From NCBI GenBank assembly GCA_012845835.1, contig JABAKD010000002.1, forward strand, positions 7,186,603 through 7,250,602: a DNA stretch of 64,000 nt, in the 5' to 3' direction. Of the stretch, positions 53,223 to 64,000 are shown one piece after another. The stretch's first letter is position 1; the number at the start of each line of letters is the position of its first letter. The position numbers were made by a program, and so were the translations under genes. The notes under the pieces are model-generated. The model did no database searches, was not told the DNA's origin, and saw only the letters and a program-made list of their open reading frames with translations. Source of the stretch: Undaria pinnatifida (lineage: Eukaryota; Sar; Phaeophyceae; Laminariales; Alariaceae).

Positions 53223-56200
53223 TCCCCCCCTGCCTGTGTGCACATCATGATAACGATCAACTCGAACATATCGAAGATTGGGACCGCCAATCATATCAGT
53301 GGTTCTACTCTACCATCTCCGTAGTTTCTATGCTGTCATACACATCATACATCAGCGTTGTGCACAGGCATAAACCAACACAAAAAACCAACATCCCCCC
53401 TGCCTGTGTGCACGTCATGATATCGTTCATGCAAAGCTCACCATCCGAACGTTGCCAATGAAAACAAGGTACATGCCTTCAATATCCAATGCCAATTTCA
53501 AAACAATACTACTGCCTCTGCTCTAAAAACCCGAATATTGATACCCAACGCTGTAGCTAGCGGAATTGAACCGCATTAATCGTAACGGAAATCGCTGATA
53601 AGAATATATATGGGCGATCAAGAGTGCCGTAGTAGGATTAATCCGTGTAAAACCAGAAAGAAAACTCTCGATTGTGGTACAATAAATCAAGCCTAAAATG
53701 ACCCTGAAACCACCAATATTTCACCTCAGATTATCATACTCCCAAGCCTTCGATCAAGCAAATTTAATTCTGAAATCAAGATCAAAATACCAGGTATCAA
53801 ATTTCGTCGTCCACCACTCGAAAAAACCAATCAATAGTGCTGTTCCCCCCAATTAGTATACTTGCAAATCCTTGATCGAGCAAAATTCTGGTGGTATTAT
53901 AGATACTCTCGTTTTCAACATGCTCCAGCCAAAATTATAAAAAATAGTGTAACTATTATTAATAGCATAGGATCAACGCAGACCCGAGTTCGATTTACGG
54001 ACATTGATACGAGCACATAGTGAACCCTACAGAGTACATACATGGTGAATCCTGCGTCTCTCCCGCTCGTGACAACTGTCATGATAATGCTCATTCCATC
54101 CTTTTAGCACCGCACTCCCGACATGGGGACAAAACACTTGGAGTTAGAATAGGAAAACATTTGGGGTTGGAAATGGGTTAACGCAAACTCAAACGTAGAA
54201 TCAATCCTCGAATTCAAACAAAGTGTAAGGGCATCGCTTTCAACTATTATTTCGAGATCCAACGAAAAAAATCAGCTAAGATACAACCCCTCTACTCCGG
54301 AGTCAAGCCACATTTTGTCCCACCAGTTTCGCTCTGGTTTAGTCCATATCACGCTCTCAATACGCGTTAGTATTGCAGGACACTTTGATTAGAACATGTG
54401 CTTCTTCAACTAACTCTGGAAGCCATCATTCATGATGCATACTGGTACCTACCTAGTCTACCTGTTCAAAACAAAAACAAATATGTCTTTTCTCGAATTC
54501 AATTTTTCATCAAGCATCCTACCAGCAATGTACGTCAATCAATAAATATCAACTTCATATACCAGGTAATGCATTCTTGCAGGCATAGTCTAACATCAGG
54601 GTGAAAACTCAGTTTTTCGGGAAGGACACAAAAATCTTTCTACCCTCGTACCGCCAACCCCATCAAAGGCCATAATAGAACACCAAAATACCAGGTAACA
54701 GGGTATGAGGTGTTGTAGTCTCGTATATCAATACGTGCAAACAAGAATAATTTGCATAAATCTGTGACCTGGTGGCAGATATCATCACTAGCTATGGTCT
54801 AGCTGGTTAAATTCTCCCACAAGGTGACCCCCACTTTATCTCGCTGAATTTTGAGAGTTGAAACGCGAAAAAAAGTGGACAAGGACCGCAAGGTCGAGAA
54901 GCATCGAAATCCGGTGTCAAAAAAAAAAATCGGTGAAAATGGCCGTTTTTGGGCGAAAATTACCCCGAAATTACCCCGAACCGACACTTATTGCTCCGAA
55001 ACGGCTCGTTATTACCCCGAAACTTTGCCCCGCAACGCCTCCCAACGCGTAGCAGATCGTATGTGAGTGAGAGCGTTGTCACTTGAAAGTAGTAATATAT
55101 ATGTCCATTATCAGAGTTCGTTTTCCTCTCCCTGTCAGCACCCTCGCCCCCCAAAACCAGCTCGACAACGCCACGAACAACAACATTTTCTCCAAAATCA
55201 CCTCCGACCTCCCCGGCTCGCTCTCGTCTCGTTATCAAATCTAAACGATGCAAATATATTCTCATCACCTAGTCTAAGGATTATGTACATACATACACTA
55301 TCGCCCGCGCCGAGGCATGTTCAAGAATAGGCCTGGGTGGGCCCTCGGTTGGTCTATGGGACTGTGGTGTGGTGTGCTGTATGGTGTGTCGTGTGATGTG
55401 TGTGGTGTGTGAGTACCCCAAACTTTGACCGGCCATATCTCCTTCAAAAAAAATTTTTTCGAAAAAAAAAAAAAACGGTCCTGGGTGCAGGTCCAATTCG
55501 CCCGAATTCGTGGAGTTTTTCGACATCTATCGGTGCGTTTCTCCCCAAAAAACCTAACTCTGAGGCCACCTGAAATGAGGTTTTTTGCCCGTTTCTCCGT
55601 GATATCTCAGCGAAAAAAAAGTTGAGATGGGTCGCCGCGTACCCCTCGACGTGATACGCTCAAAACCGGTCTTAAAAAAAAAATTGGACCTCACACTCGA
55701 GCAAATAAAACCTAACAAATTCTGGCAAAATCTCGACGGAATCGCGATTTTCTCGCCAACAAAAAAAAAAAAAAAAAAAATCTGCTCCGATTAAACGATC
55801 CGCCTGAAACAGAGCTTTCTTACGATATAAGGTATGTTACTAGGGGGTACGTCAGTCACTCAGAATAAATTCCGGATTGATTTCAGGAAATCGTGGGAAA
55901 ATTTAATCGGCTAGATTATACCAGTTTATTCATGCTCCAAAACTTCCGTTCCCAGGTACAAAATTCATGCTTTCATCCCAACTTCGAATATACGTCCAAA
56001 CGCCATCATAGTAAAGTACCCGATTTAAGAGCACACCAATTACTCTGTTTTCCGGCTGCAAGGCAAGTCCAACCATTATACCCCCCGTGTTTTGTAATCC
56101 AAACAGCAGTATCATGCTTACTAGCTACTGGCGGTGAACATGCAGCAAGGGCAAGAGAGCGTCGGGGACAGATACAGTGGGGAAAGGAACACATGGAACT

Positions 56201-56699
56201 ACGGCTGGCCGTGAACTACGTTGCATTGATATCTATTCTAGACGCACGTTGCCTCATAATACCAACAATGAAGACAAAAAATTAATGAAAGCAATAATAC
56301 GTGCCTTTTTGAGCACGTGCTCTTGCGGTCCACCACCAAGCCTCCTAGTCTCCCAATCCTTCTCCTGACTCTCATGTTCTCCCCGCCCCTGCGCATCCAC
56401 CGTCTCAAATATCCGCCCACGTTGCGCATCGCCGACCTGACGGTGCATACCGTCAATGACGGCCCGGCACGAGAGCGTCACATGCTTTACCCGATAAACG
56501 TCCCCTCGGCGCGGACGATATCGGCTTTTCTCCACCGGTACCATCGTCTTCGTCAGGCCAGACCGGCGGCGGTGATTCCTGCTGCTGCTTTTCCACTACC
56601 CCTAGCTCAGTTACCACCATGTTGTTTCACCATTGCTTGTCGCCTCCCAGCTCGTCCCAAAAACAAACTCGCTCTTCCTCCTCCTCTTCCCCCGAAAAA
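53223..56699. other. interior of the LTR element, decayed
   Basis: AT-rich, no protease, integrase or reverse transcriptase motif on either strand. A 75-base segment (54106-54181, CCGCACTCCCGACATG ... GGTTGGAAATGGGTTAA) also occurs in an Hv1 intron (27811-27886). Confidence 0.5.
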
Positions 56700-57343
56700 T
56701 TAACTCGCCCTTCTCGCTCTGCGTTCAGAAGTCCATGTCAACGGGCACGAATACGTTCTCTGCTGTTCAGGCTGGTGCTCCAACGACCTTGCGGTGTTCT
56801 CGCTCGATGACTGCTGCATCAAATGGGTCTCGCTAGACGGTGGGGCATGGCTCTCTTTGGCCTGTGCTCCCTTCCGTTCTGCTCGTGCCTCTATTTGTGC
56901 TCGGCTTGCCTCGACGGCGTCTCGCTGGTCTTGCAACTCACATACTATTTCATATGCTCGCCGAGGCATTTCGACTCCGTATTGTTGGGTCGCTTCCGTT
57001 TCTTCAGCAGAGCAGGCCAGCTGGGTTTGATAGTCCCAGGTTGAGAAATCCCACTTCGGGGGCATGTCAGCTATGGCCTGCCGCAGAGCACCCGAGTAAT
57101 CCATGAAGCCCTCCGACAATCGGCTTGTGGCCCATTGATGCTGCTGTCCTTGTGCTGGATCATGCGTGGGATGCTCGGGTGACTGAACGGGTCTCCCCCT
57201 GGGCTGGTCTCTCTGGTTTCGCGGTCGTTATTTTTCTCTCCGGGCAGCTTCCTCGCGTCTGACCGCCGATACAGCAGCATCGAAGTTCTCATGAGGCCGA
57301 CGGCGCTCTTGTCCTGGCAGGTTGGCTCCGTTACTGGGGTCCA
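56700..57343 (-). pseudogene. gag-like remnant of LTR retrotransposon
   Basis: Minus-strand frame from ATG 57343 (MDPSNGANLPGQERRR) broken by one in-frame TAA at about 57229, then open to 56700: hydrophilic, with WDFSTWDYQTQLACSAEE and a Gln/Glu/Arg-rich helix. It starts just inside the 5' LTR-like repeat, where gag belongs. No zinc knuckle seen; identity is by position. Confidence 0.45.
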
Positions 57344-57395
57344 TTTTGCCCTAGCCCCTAGCACCGGTTATCTAGTCGTACGATCTTGCTAGCAT

Positions 57396-57715
57396 GATGG
57401 ATGAACCCAGGTGTTAAGGGCACAGGCTGCCTCGCGGAGATGGGAGTCACGAAATCCGGAGTGCCATCGGGCTGGGAAGAGAGAAGAAGTAGAAAATATG
57501 TATTAAAAAACTGAAAAGAAGGAAGGAAAGTGCAGTGCCACTCAGGGGCTTTTCCCACTCCCTTACGTGGTGACTCTAATCATGGGATTGGGGGCCACTT
57601 ATTTGTTTTATTATACGTATCCGTTCGGGAAACCATGGGTTCCCTCGCATCTCCGAAGATGCTACACCAAAATACCACATACTAAATCAGATTTGTACAC
57701 AGGCATAAACGAACA
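57396..57715 (-). mobile_element. 5' LTR-like copy of the same element
   Basis: Pairs with 52910-53222; starts TGTTCGTTTATGCC on the minus strand. With the other copy it bounds ~4.8 kb. Confidence 0.65.
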
Positions 57716-59129
57716 AGGGGAGGGCGGCATTTTTAAGGAGCGGGGGGTTAGAGAAGGGGGGGGCGGGGGGGGGGGTTCCAAAATTTTAGGTCGCATGATT
57801 GTATAGGAGGTTTCTGTAGGCGTGGTGCTATCATAGGTCTAGGCGATGGTGGGGGTGGCGGAGAAGGATGGGACGGGGGGGTAGGTTAATTTTGAACTTG
57901 AAGATCATATACCTTTATGTCTTGTCTTCATACGAAGCCGTGCATCCAAGCGAATTACTCTGTACTTCTGTTGCTTGGTGCGGGGTATGTCCGTGGTACG
58001 TATCATATCATATATATCATGTTATTCGTTCAACCATTCTCTTGTGTCATACATTCTCAACGGTTATAAGCATGATACCACGCCGGACGGCATGGTTGAT
58101 CTTGTTTGAACACTATATCTCATCTGAACGCTTGTTGTTGTTGCTTTTGTGTGACTGGAAAACCAGAAGAACGTACAGAAAAGGAGCAACGTGCCGCCAT
58201 GTATCCGAGGCTGGCGGAGTATTCATACACTCCAATCCCCTGTCTTCGCCAGAGCAATTATTAATGCGGTGCCTTGCCAGAGGACAAAAAACGCACCAAA
58301 GCGGAAACCCCGAACTATCTCGAGATAGCATGGTACAGTAATACCCTGTAGGACGAGGTCGTGACGAGGGGTTTTCACAGCACTAAACGGAGCCCCGTAC
58401 TAAAGGCTACCGCACCACGACTGTAGCTCATTTTTTTTTGGTATTGTAATTCTCCGTCGTCACTACAACCCTCAAAACTAATACACGGGTAACAACACCA
58501 ACATCATATCTCTTCTCTTCGACTACAATGAGTGGCAGCGTTTGACGAGGAAAATACGTGGCAATAGGAAAATTTGGGCGTCTACTGGAAACTTGACGCG
58601 GTGGTCAACCATAAGTCAGAGGGACGCTTATTATATAGAAGGCACTTGATGGCAGAGAAAAACGGAGTCCGGCCGGGAGAGGCATTTATCTCCCTGCCCC
58701 TTCTCTCCTCCGCCTTACTTGCAACTCCAGCCCCCCCCCCCCCCCGTCCGCCGCAGCAGGTATCACTCTATCCCCACCCCCTCCGCGGTGCTTACACCTC
58801 TCCCCCTTGCCGCCCCCGCCCCCCCGGACCTCCTCTTTGTACTGCTTGCAGCTACCCCCCCCCCCCCCCTCCTCGCCGCCTTGCTTGCACCACTTCCTCC
58901 CCTCCCCCTCCAATCCGCCATCCTTACCCCACCCCCCTCCGTCTCGAAAGAGATGCGTGGTCAATGGTCAAATTACTGAGGCACGCAACAAAAATGAGTA
59001 CGCCCCCCCCCCCCCCATGTCCGCCTCGCTTACAACTGCAGCCTTAATGAGTACGCCCCCTCCCTCGCGCGTTTTCCTCGCGTCCAGCTCCATCTCGGCC
59101 AGTAGTGTTTGGTCATCTATTTTCCGTAG
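57716..59129. other. region without recognised gene
   Basis: G-rich tracts at 57745-57775, C-rich CTTGCAACTCCAGCCCC-type units at 58690-59060. No exon supported. Confidence 0.45.
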
Positions 59130-59399
59130 CCGAAGAGGCGCTCAACACTGCTGATGTTTGGGGTGGTGACGGTGGTGGTAATCAACAGCAGCAGCAGCAG
59201 CAGCAACATCAGCAACTGGAGCAACAGCAGCAACAGCAGCAGGAGCATCAGCACCACCAGCACCGCCAGCAGGAGCAGGAGCAGCAGCAGCAGGAGAAGC
59301 AGCAGCTGGGGCAGCAGGAGCAGGAGCAGCAGCTGGGGCAGCAGAAGCAACAGCAGCAGCAGCAGGAGCAGCAGCTTGAACAACACCAGCAGCAGGAGG

Positions 59400-59430
<31 letters not shown>

Positions 59431-59650
59431 GCTGCAGCTGCAGCTGCAGAAGCTGCAGCAGCAGCAGGAGCAGGAGCAGCAACAGCTGCAACAGCAAGAG
59501 CAGGAGCGGCAAAAGTGCTACCTTGATCGTGACACGTGGCCAGAGTACATCCCGACGTTGTGGCCTCCGGCTGAATTGACGGAGCCGGTGGACTCACCAG
59601 ATGGCGGGCGGGACGCGGCTGGGAATGACGTTTCTGCCCTCGCATCCAAG
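59130..59650 (+). CDS. polyglutamine exon of an unknown gene
   Basis: Acceptor ATTTTCCGTAG|CCGAAG (phase 1), donor AAG|GTAAGT (phase 0), 173 codons. After EEALNTADVWGGDGGG comes ~110 residues of Gln with Glu, His, Leu and Lys (CAG/CAA mixed), then YLDRDTWPEYIPTLWPPAEL and an acidic end. Low-complexity interaction region; no domain recognised. The antisense poly-Leu and poly-Ala frames are shadows. Confidence 0.55.
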
Positions 59651-59680
59651 GTAAGTTTCTGCCCTCGCATCCAAGGTAAG
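59631..59680 (+). repeat. 25-bp tandem duplication of a splice donor
   Basis: TTTCTGCCCTCGCATCCAAG + GTAAG occurs twice without gap, giving donors at 59651 and 59676. Use of the second shifts the frame by one base. Confidence 0.9.
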
Positions 59681-59744
59681 CGGGAAACACCCTGCACGAG
59701 AACCAACGTACAGCACTGGACACCTAACGAGAAAAAGGGCACAT

Positions 59745-60175
59745 AAATAAGGAACAGGGAAAAGCAGTAAGAAACAGGGTGCAGTACTGAGAAACAGGGT
59801 ACAGTAATAAGGAGTGCCTGGTAAGGTATGTTAACAAGAAACAGGGTACAGCAACAAGAAACGAGGTACAGTAATAAAACGGAAGGTACAGTATTAAGAA
59901 GCAGGGTACAGCACTAGGAAATAGGGAAAAACAGTGAGAAATGAGGTACAGCAACAAGAGACAGGAGGCCCAGTTACAAGAAACAGGGTACCGAAAAAAA
60001 CAAGGGGGACAATAATATGAAGGAGGGTACCGCAATAAGAAGCAATATGCGGTACAGTAATACGAAACAGGTTACAGCAATACGAAACAGGTCACAGCAA
60101 CAAGAAATAGGGTACATTCATAAGAAAGTCAGGTTGAAATTTACGGCAAAACAAGAAACAGGGCACAGTAGTAGG
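59745..60175. repeat. tandem ~20-bp AAGAAACAGGGTACAGCAAC repeat
   Basis: About 20 diverged units. Confidence 0.9.
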
Positions 60176-60846
60176 AAGAAAGGCAGGCTGATGACTACAG
60201 CAATATCTTGTATCGTTTAGCCGTCATTGTGAAGTTGGTGTAGAACCCACCCTCTCCCAAATGAGTAACTCAGCCTGGGTCGGAATTTCTGTTTCGTATT
60301 ACCAGATAACAAGTATTACATGATACTGCTGTATTTGAGCCGCTTTACTGTTTACGAAGAGTCTTGCATCCTTAATTTCAAGCGCTTTGTCGCCAAAAAG
60401 CATGGGTGCTGTGTAAGAAGTCAACATATTTCAACCCTACTATTAGGGCGTTTGCGATGTCCAAGTTATTTTGGGCTGGAAGAAAACGCCTGAAAACATC
60501 TTGAAGCCAATGAACGTCATGTATAAACCCGCCCACGAGAAAAATAGGTCGGACAGTACAAAAAGAAAATGACTGCTCCGATAGAGGTAGCAAGCATATT
60601 ATGGCAAAAATTATTTCTGAGTACGTATCGGGACTGAGTTCCTTAACCCAATGTCGCTGGACTGCCATTGTGTTTGGCATTTTTTCTTCTCCATTTTACA
60701 CCTACTAATAGGTCAAAATGAGATTGATAATCGGGATGCATTTTCAATCAAGAAGGGTATGGAGCTCCGCTAGTGAGGACGAGCACTAGAAAAAAAAATG
60801 GTGCGCCTATACATACCGCAGCATGTATGTGTCAGGAAAACGTAAT

Positions 60847-61247
60847 TTCTCACCGTTTTTTTTTTCATTTTTTTGGTTGATTTTTCGTGGGCTGGGTTGG
60901 CCTTGGATAATGCCGTTCGACGGTTTCAGTTCTATTTATTGTTTATTGTGTTTATTAATTCCTTCCGACAACATAGCGTAGATGCATGTCGTTCCGATGT
61001 AAATCGAGTATCCTTCCGCAAAGCAGTAGTCTCTCCTATGACCGTCTGCCAATTTCTCACCGAGTTTTTCGTTGATTTTTCATGGGTTAGGTTGGCGTTG
61101 GATGATGCCGCTCGACGGTTTCAATACTGTTAATACATTGTTTTTATTGTTGCCCTCCGACAATATAGTGTACATATCGTTCCGACATGAACAGAATATC
61201 GTCCATGAAGCAAAAGCATCTCTCCTGTGACCCTCTGTCAAACACTT
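60847..61247. repeat. tandem duplication of ~200 bp
   Basis: TTTCTCACCG, GTTGATTTTTCGTGGGCT / GTTGATTTTTCATGGGTT, CGACGGTTTCA, CCTATGACCGTCTGCCA / CCTGTGACCCTCTGTCA occur in order in both halves. Confidence 0.85.
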
Positions 61248-61633
61248 ATCAATTTCCTTTCCCCACACATTTTCATTTTAACCATTGTGTGTTTTCCGAC
61301 CCAAGTCCTACCAAATTCATTGGTAAATCGAAAACAAGCTGATGTCCGAAAAACGTGCGGTGCAGGCGGTTTCTGAAAGGGGGTAAGTTAATCCTGTGGC
61401 ATTTTACTATATGCTGCAATGTTAATAATTCCGCATCAATTTCAAGTAGTTTGTCCCTCAAAACACAGGAGGGGGGTCGAAGCTGGTTGGTCAGAAACTG
61501 CCCTCCATTCCATGCAGACGACGTGTAGATCGAACGAAAAAAACAACGACCATCGCCTTTTATCATAGTAGACCATACCACTTACTGGTATTGGCGAACG
61601 CGGTGCACTAGACGGGGATGGCTAGCCACAGAC

Positions 61634-61880
61634 ATTGCTTGATTGAGTTCGGGCTGGGGTTGGGGCTGGGGTTGGGGCTGGGGTCGGGGTCGGGGTTGGA
61701 GTTGGCGTTGGGGTTGGGATCGGGGTCGGGGTCGGGGTTGGGTTAGGGCGGGGTTGGGGTTGGGGTTGGGGTTGGGTTAAGGTTGGGGTTGGGGTTGGGG
61801 TTGGGGTCGGGGTTGAGTTTAGGTTGGGATTGGGTTGGGGTGTGGGTTGGGTTTGGGTTGGGTTAGGGTTTGGGTTAGTT
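61634..61880. repeat. degenerate GGGGTTGGGGTC repeat
   Basis: Mostly 6-base GGGGTT/GGGGTC units with a few TTAGGG; the opposite strand to the CCCAA-type tracts elsewhere. Confidence 0.9.
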
Positions 61881-62957
61881 GTATTCGTATCCAACACAGT
61901 GATTTTCTACCGTAATGTCGAACAATTGATGTAAGGTGAGGGTATCTTACCCTCGTATCTCACCGCTCTCTCGAAAAAACGGTTGTAATTCACTTCGAAT
62001 TATATCTAACCCTAACCCAAACCGAGGGATGACACCCTTCATCTCGTACAAAGTGTGCCCCAGCCAGGCTATCGAGCAGGAAGCAAGGGGCCCTCTTCTG
62101 CCAACGGCCTCGAGCTTCGTTTTGCCGTGCCTCCTCCCGCCTCTGGTCCCCTCGATCTTCACGTCGCCCTTTCTCGCTCGTTCACCTACCATCTGGTTGA
62201 CTTTTCCAACGCCGAATATATGGTGTTGTGCCACCCCCCCCCCCCGCCCCCCCCGCCCGCCCGATAGTCGCTCGCCACCTCTTTGCTTTTGCAAGCGTAA
62301 TGTTTATATATGACGAGCTGGTGCATTCCACAGCCGTCAGATTTCTGAGGGAGTCGCCGACGTATATCCTTGATGAGGATACACACCCAGTAGTACCCGC
62401 GATCGGAGTATCACACACAGCTTGCAACATATGAGCTTCGATGAAATCTTCCATCTCGCAGCTGGAGTGTATTTGTTTGTTTTATAATATCCTTTTGAGC
62501 TGCCCGACCCACCCTCTTACTCGCTGGTCATATTTTTGCCATTGTCCAACGTCGTATGCTGCTGTGCCCCCCCTCCCCCCCCCCCCCCCCCCCCGTGCGA
62601 TGGCTTATGGTCGTACGATGCTCTTACGGTTACGACCATATATGGCAATAGGTACACTCCCCGCCTTCGCCACCCGTTTCGAAAGGGACGTGTGGTCAAA
62701 CAAAAAAAAAATGACTAAAGCATGCAACCTCTCCCGCCGCTTGCCATCTGGTTGCATTTTTCCACGTTGTATGCTGCTATACTGCCCCACCACCATCTGC
62801 TCTATCAGCAGTCGCTTGCCATGTGGTTGGCATGACATTTTCCCAGGTCGACTATAGGTTGCTATGCTTACCGCCCCCCCGCGTAGTCATTTGAAATATC
62901 GTTGACCTTTTCCCATATCGCATGCTGTTATTCTCTCTTATTCCCCCCCAATGTTTG

Positions 62958-63048
62958 GTTGGTGAAAACCCGACGTGTTCCGTCCCGGCATAGTACGGAT
63001 GCGAGGGTCTATGGTCATGCGACTACGGCCATGCACAAACTGAGCCCC
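62958..63048. repeat. partial copy of dispersed ORF-bearing repeat
   Basis: TTGGTGAAAACCCGACGTG, CGGATGCGAGGGTCTATGGT and ACTACGGCCATGCACAAACT, ended by poly-C. Confidence 0.75.
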
Positions 63049-63561
63049 CCCCCCCCCCCCCCCCAACAATGTTTTGTCTCGAAAGGGGTGCGTGGTCAAT
63101 GGTAAGAAATCAGTAGGGCAACCTACAAACTACTACACCCCCCACTACTGTTAACAGGATGAAATTGCACAAGAAAACGGAAGCATCGCCACTTCATAGG
63201 CGAGCTCTCCTGCGCTACAACTGTGTTCGATCGAGGCTTTGTATACTTGGCAAGACCAGCCAACGAAATAAACTGTAGCCAAGCGCTTTTACACAAAGCC
63301 GGGTGCTTTTTTGCCCCCCCCTTTGTTGTTTGATAATTCATCCTGCTAGCAATGGATCTCCGTAAATAATAGTTGCTGGCGATCTCGTCACTTTTTCCAC
63401 CGCGTAGATATGCAGTTTTGCTGCCTCTGCCTACGACCAAAGCTACGGCAGGGGGGTCCCTTTCGAAGTTTTTTTTTTTTGTAGTAACTCGCGGTCACTC
63501 GCGCGTGTGACGCCCTTGTGTCTTTGCGTTGCCAACATTTCTTGCTGTTTTGGTTTTGCAG

Positions 63562-63615
63562 TATAAAACCGCTAAGGAATGGTTTGACCCGCTGCGCCAA
63601 ACGAATCGCTTCAAG
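63562..63615 (+). CDS. internal exon of a gene running off the right edge
   Basis: Acceptor TTGGTTTTGCAG|TATAAA, donor AAG|GTTTGT, phase 0, 18 codons YKTAKEWFDPLRQTNRFK. Phase matches the donor of the polyglutamine exon, so they may be consecutive exons across 3.9 kb of repeats. Function unknown. Confidence 0.5.
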
Positions 63616-64000
63616 GTTTGTTTCAGTGAGGTACAGAGTCACTCGTGCGAGTGGCTCAGACCAGGTAGTGGAAAACGGGGGGGTACCCCCTAGGGTAGCC
63701 TTGCTCCTACAAATATATAGTTTCTTGCCATCCGGTTGGCCTTTTCCCGCATCGCATGCTGTTCTTCCCCCGCCCCCTACTAGCAGTCGCTTTCCGTGAG
63801 GTTGGTATGTTCTTTCGTCATACGAGGTATGCCGTTGTCCCCCCCCCCGTTCCCCCCCTTCGAAGAGTTTGACAGTTTTCCACATCGTATGCTGTTGTCA
63901 TCTCCCCCCCCCCCCGATCAGTTGCCCTGTGGTTGTTGTCTTCCAACGTCGTATGCTGATTCGCTCTCCCCCCCCCCCGCTATTACTGGTCGATTGCCAT

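Larger units (their letters stand above)
62188..64000. repeat. recurrent ~100-150 bp unit with internal poly-C
   Basis: At least six diverged units of TCGCTTGCCATCTGGTTG, TTTTTCCACGTTGTATGCTG and a C10-C18 tract, near 62190, 62545, 62740, 62815, 62900, 63725, 63790, 63870 and 63930. The array continues past the window edge. Confidence 0.7.

Noticed and set aside
59117-59723. Antisense poly-Leu and poly-Ala/Pro proteins
   Set aside because: Shadows of the CAG/CAA tract of the plus-strand polyglutamine exon.
61622-61897. Telomere-like GGGGTT/TTAGGG tract as a chromosome end
   Set aside because: Degenerate, short, and flanked by ordinary repeats on both sides; at most an interstitial degenerate tract.

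Overview
This is nuclear DNA of a eukaryote, most likely a photosynthetic stramenopile such as a brown alga. That placement is an inference from a selenocysteine glutathione peroxidase, an Hv1 proton channel, GC-rich exons and long junk-filled introns; no sequence marker settles it. Coding exons are short (27 to 521 bases) and sit in introns of up to about 7.7 kb packed with microsatellites, long poly-G/poly-C tracts and non-autonomous transposons. Most long open frames are repeat or antisense shadows. The genes below come from splice-junction reading and conserved protein blocks.

Layout. (1) 1210-17881, plus strand: a complete 11-exon ATAD3 gene (mitochondrial AAA+ ATPase), 639 codons, in phase across all ten introns. 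(2) 17882-24365: intergenic DNA dominated by a MITE family sharing the end motif CTCTATCGTAGCACGCGTC. (3) 24366-33266, minus strand: a voltage-gated proton channel (Hv1). Four transmembrane helices, the S4 signature and a long C-terminal coiled coil are clear; the N-terminal exons are less sure. (4) 33743-44477, plus strand: a phospholipid-hydroperoxide-type glutathione peroxidase with an in-frame TGA (selenocysteine) at the catalytic position and a 27-base micro-exon. It lies head to head with Hv1. A tRNA-Ser(UGA) gene and a Tc1/mariner-like element sit in its third intron. (5) 44478-64000: mostly repeats, a decayed minus-strand LTR retrotransposon (52910-57715), and isolated plus-strand exons including a polyglutamine exon (59130-59650) and an 18-codon exon (63562-63615), probably parts of a gene running off the right edge.

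Most striking observation: nearly every real exon of the three recognised genes has diverged partial copies ('echoes') in the neighbouring introns. The echoes usually carry the exon end together with its splice site. In ATAD3, exon 3 has an in-frame 20-codon echo with usable-looking splice sites, and exon 6 has four successive decayed copies. This suggests intron growth by repeated local duplication across exon-intron borders, with alternative exons as a possible by-product.
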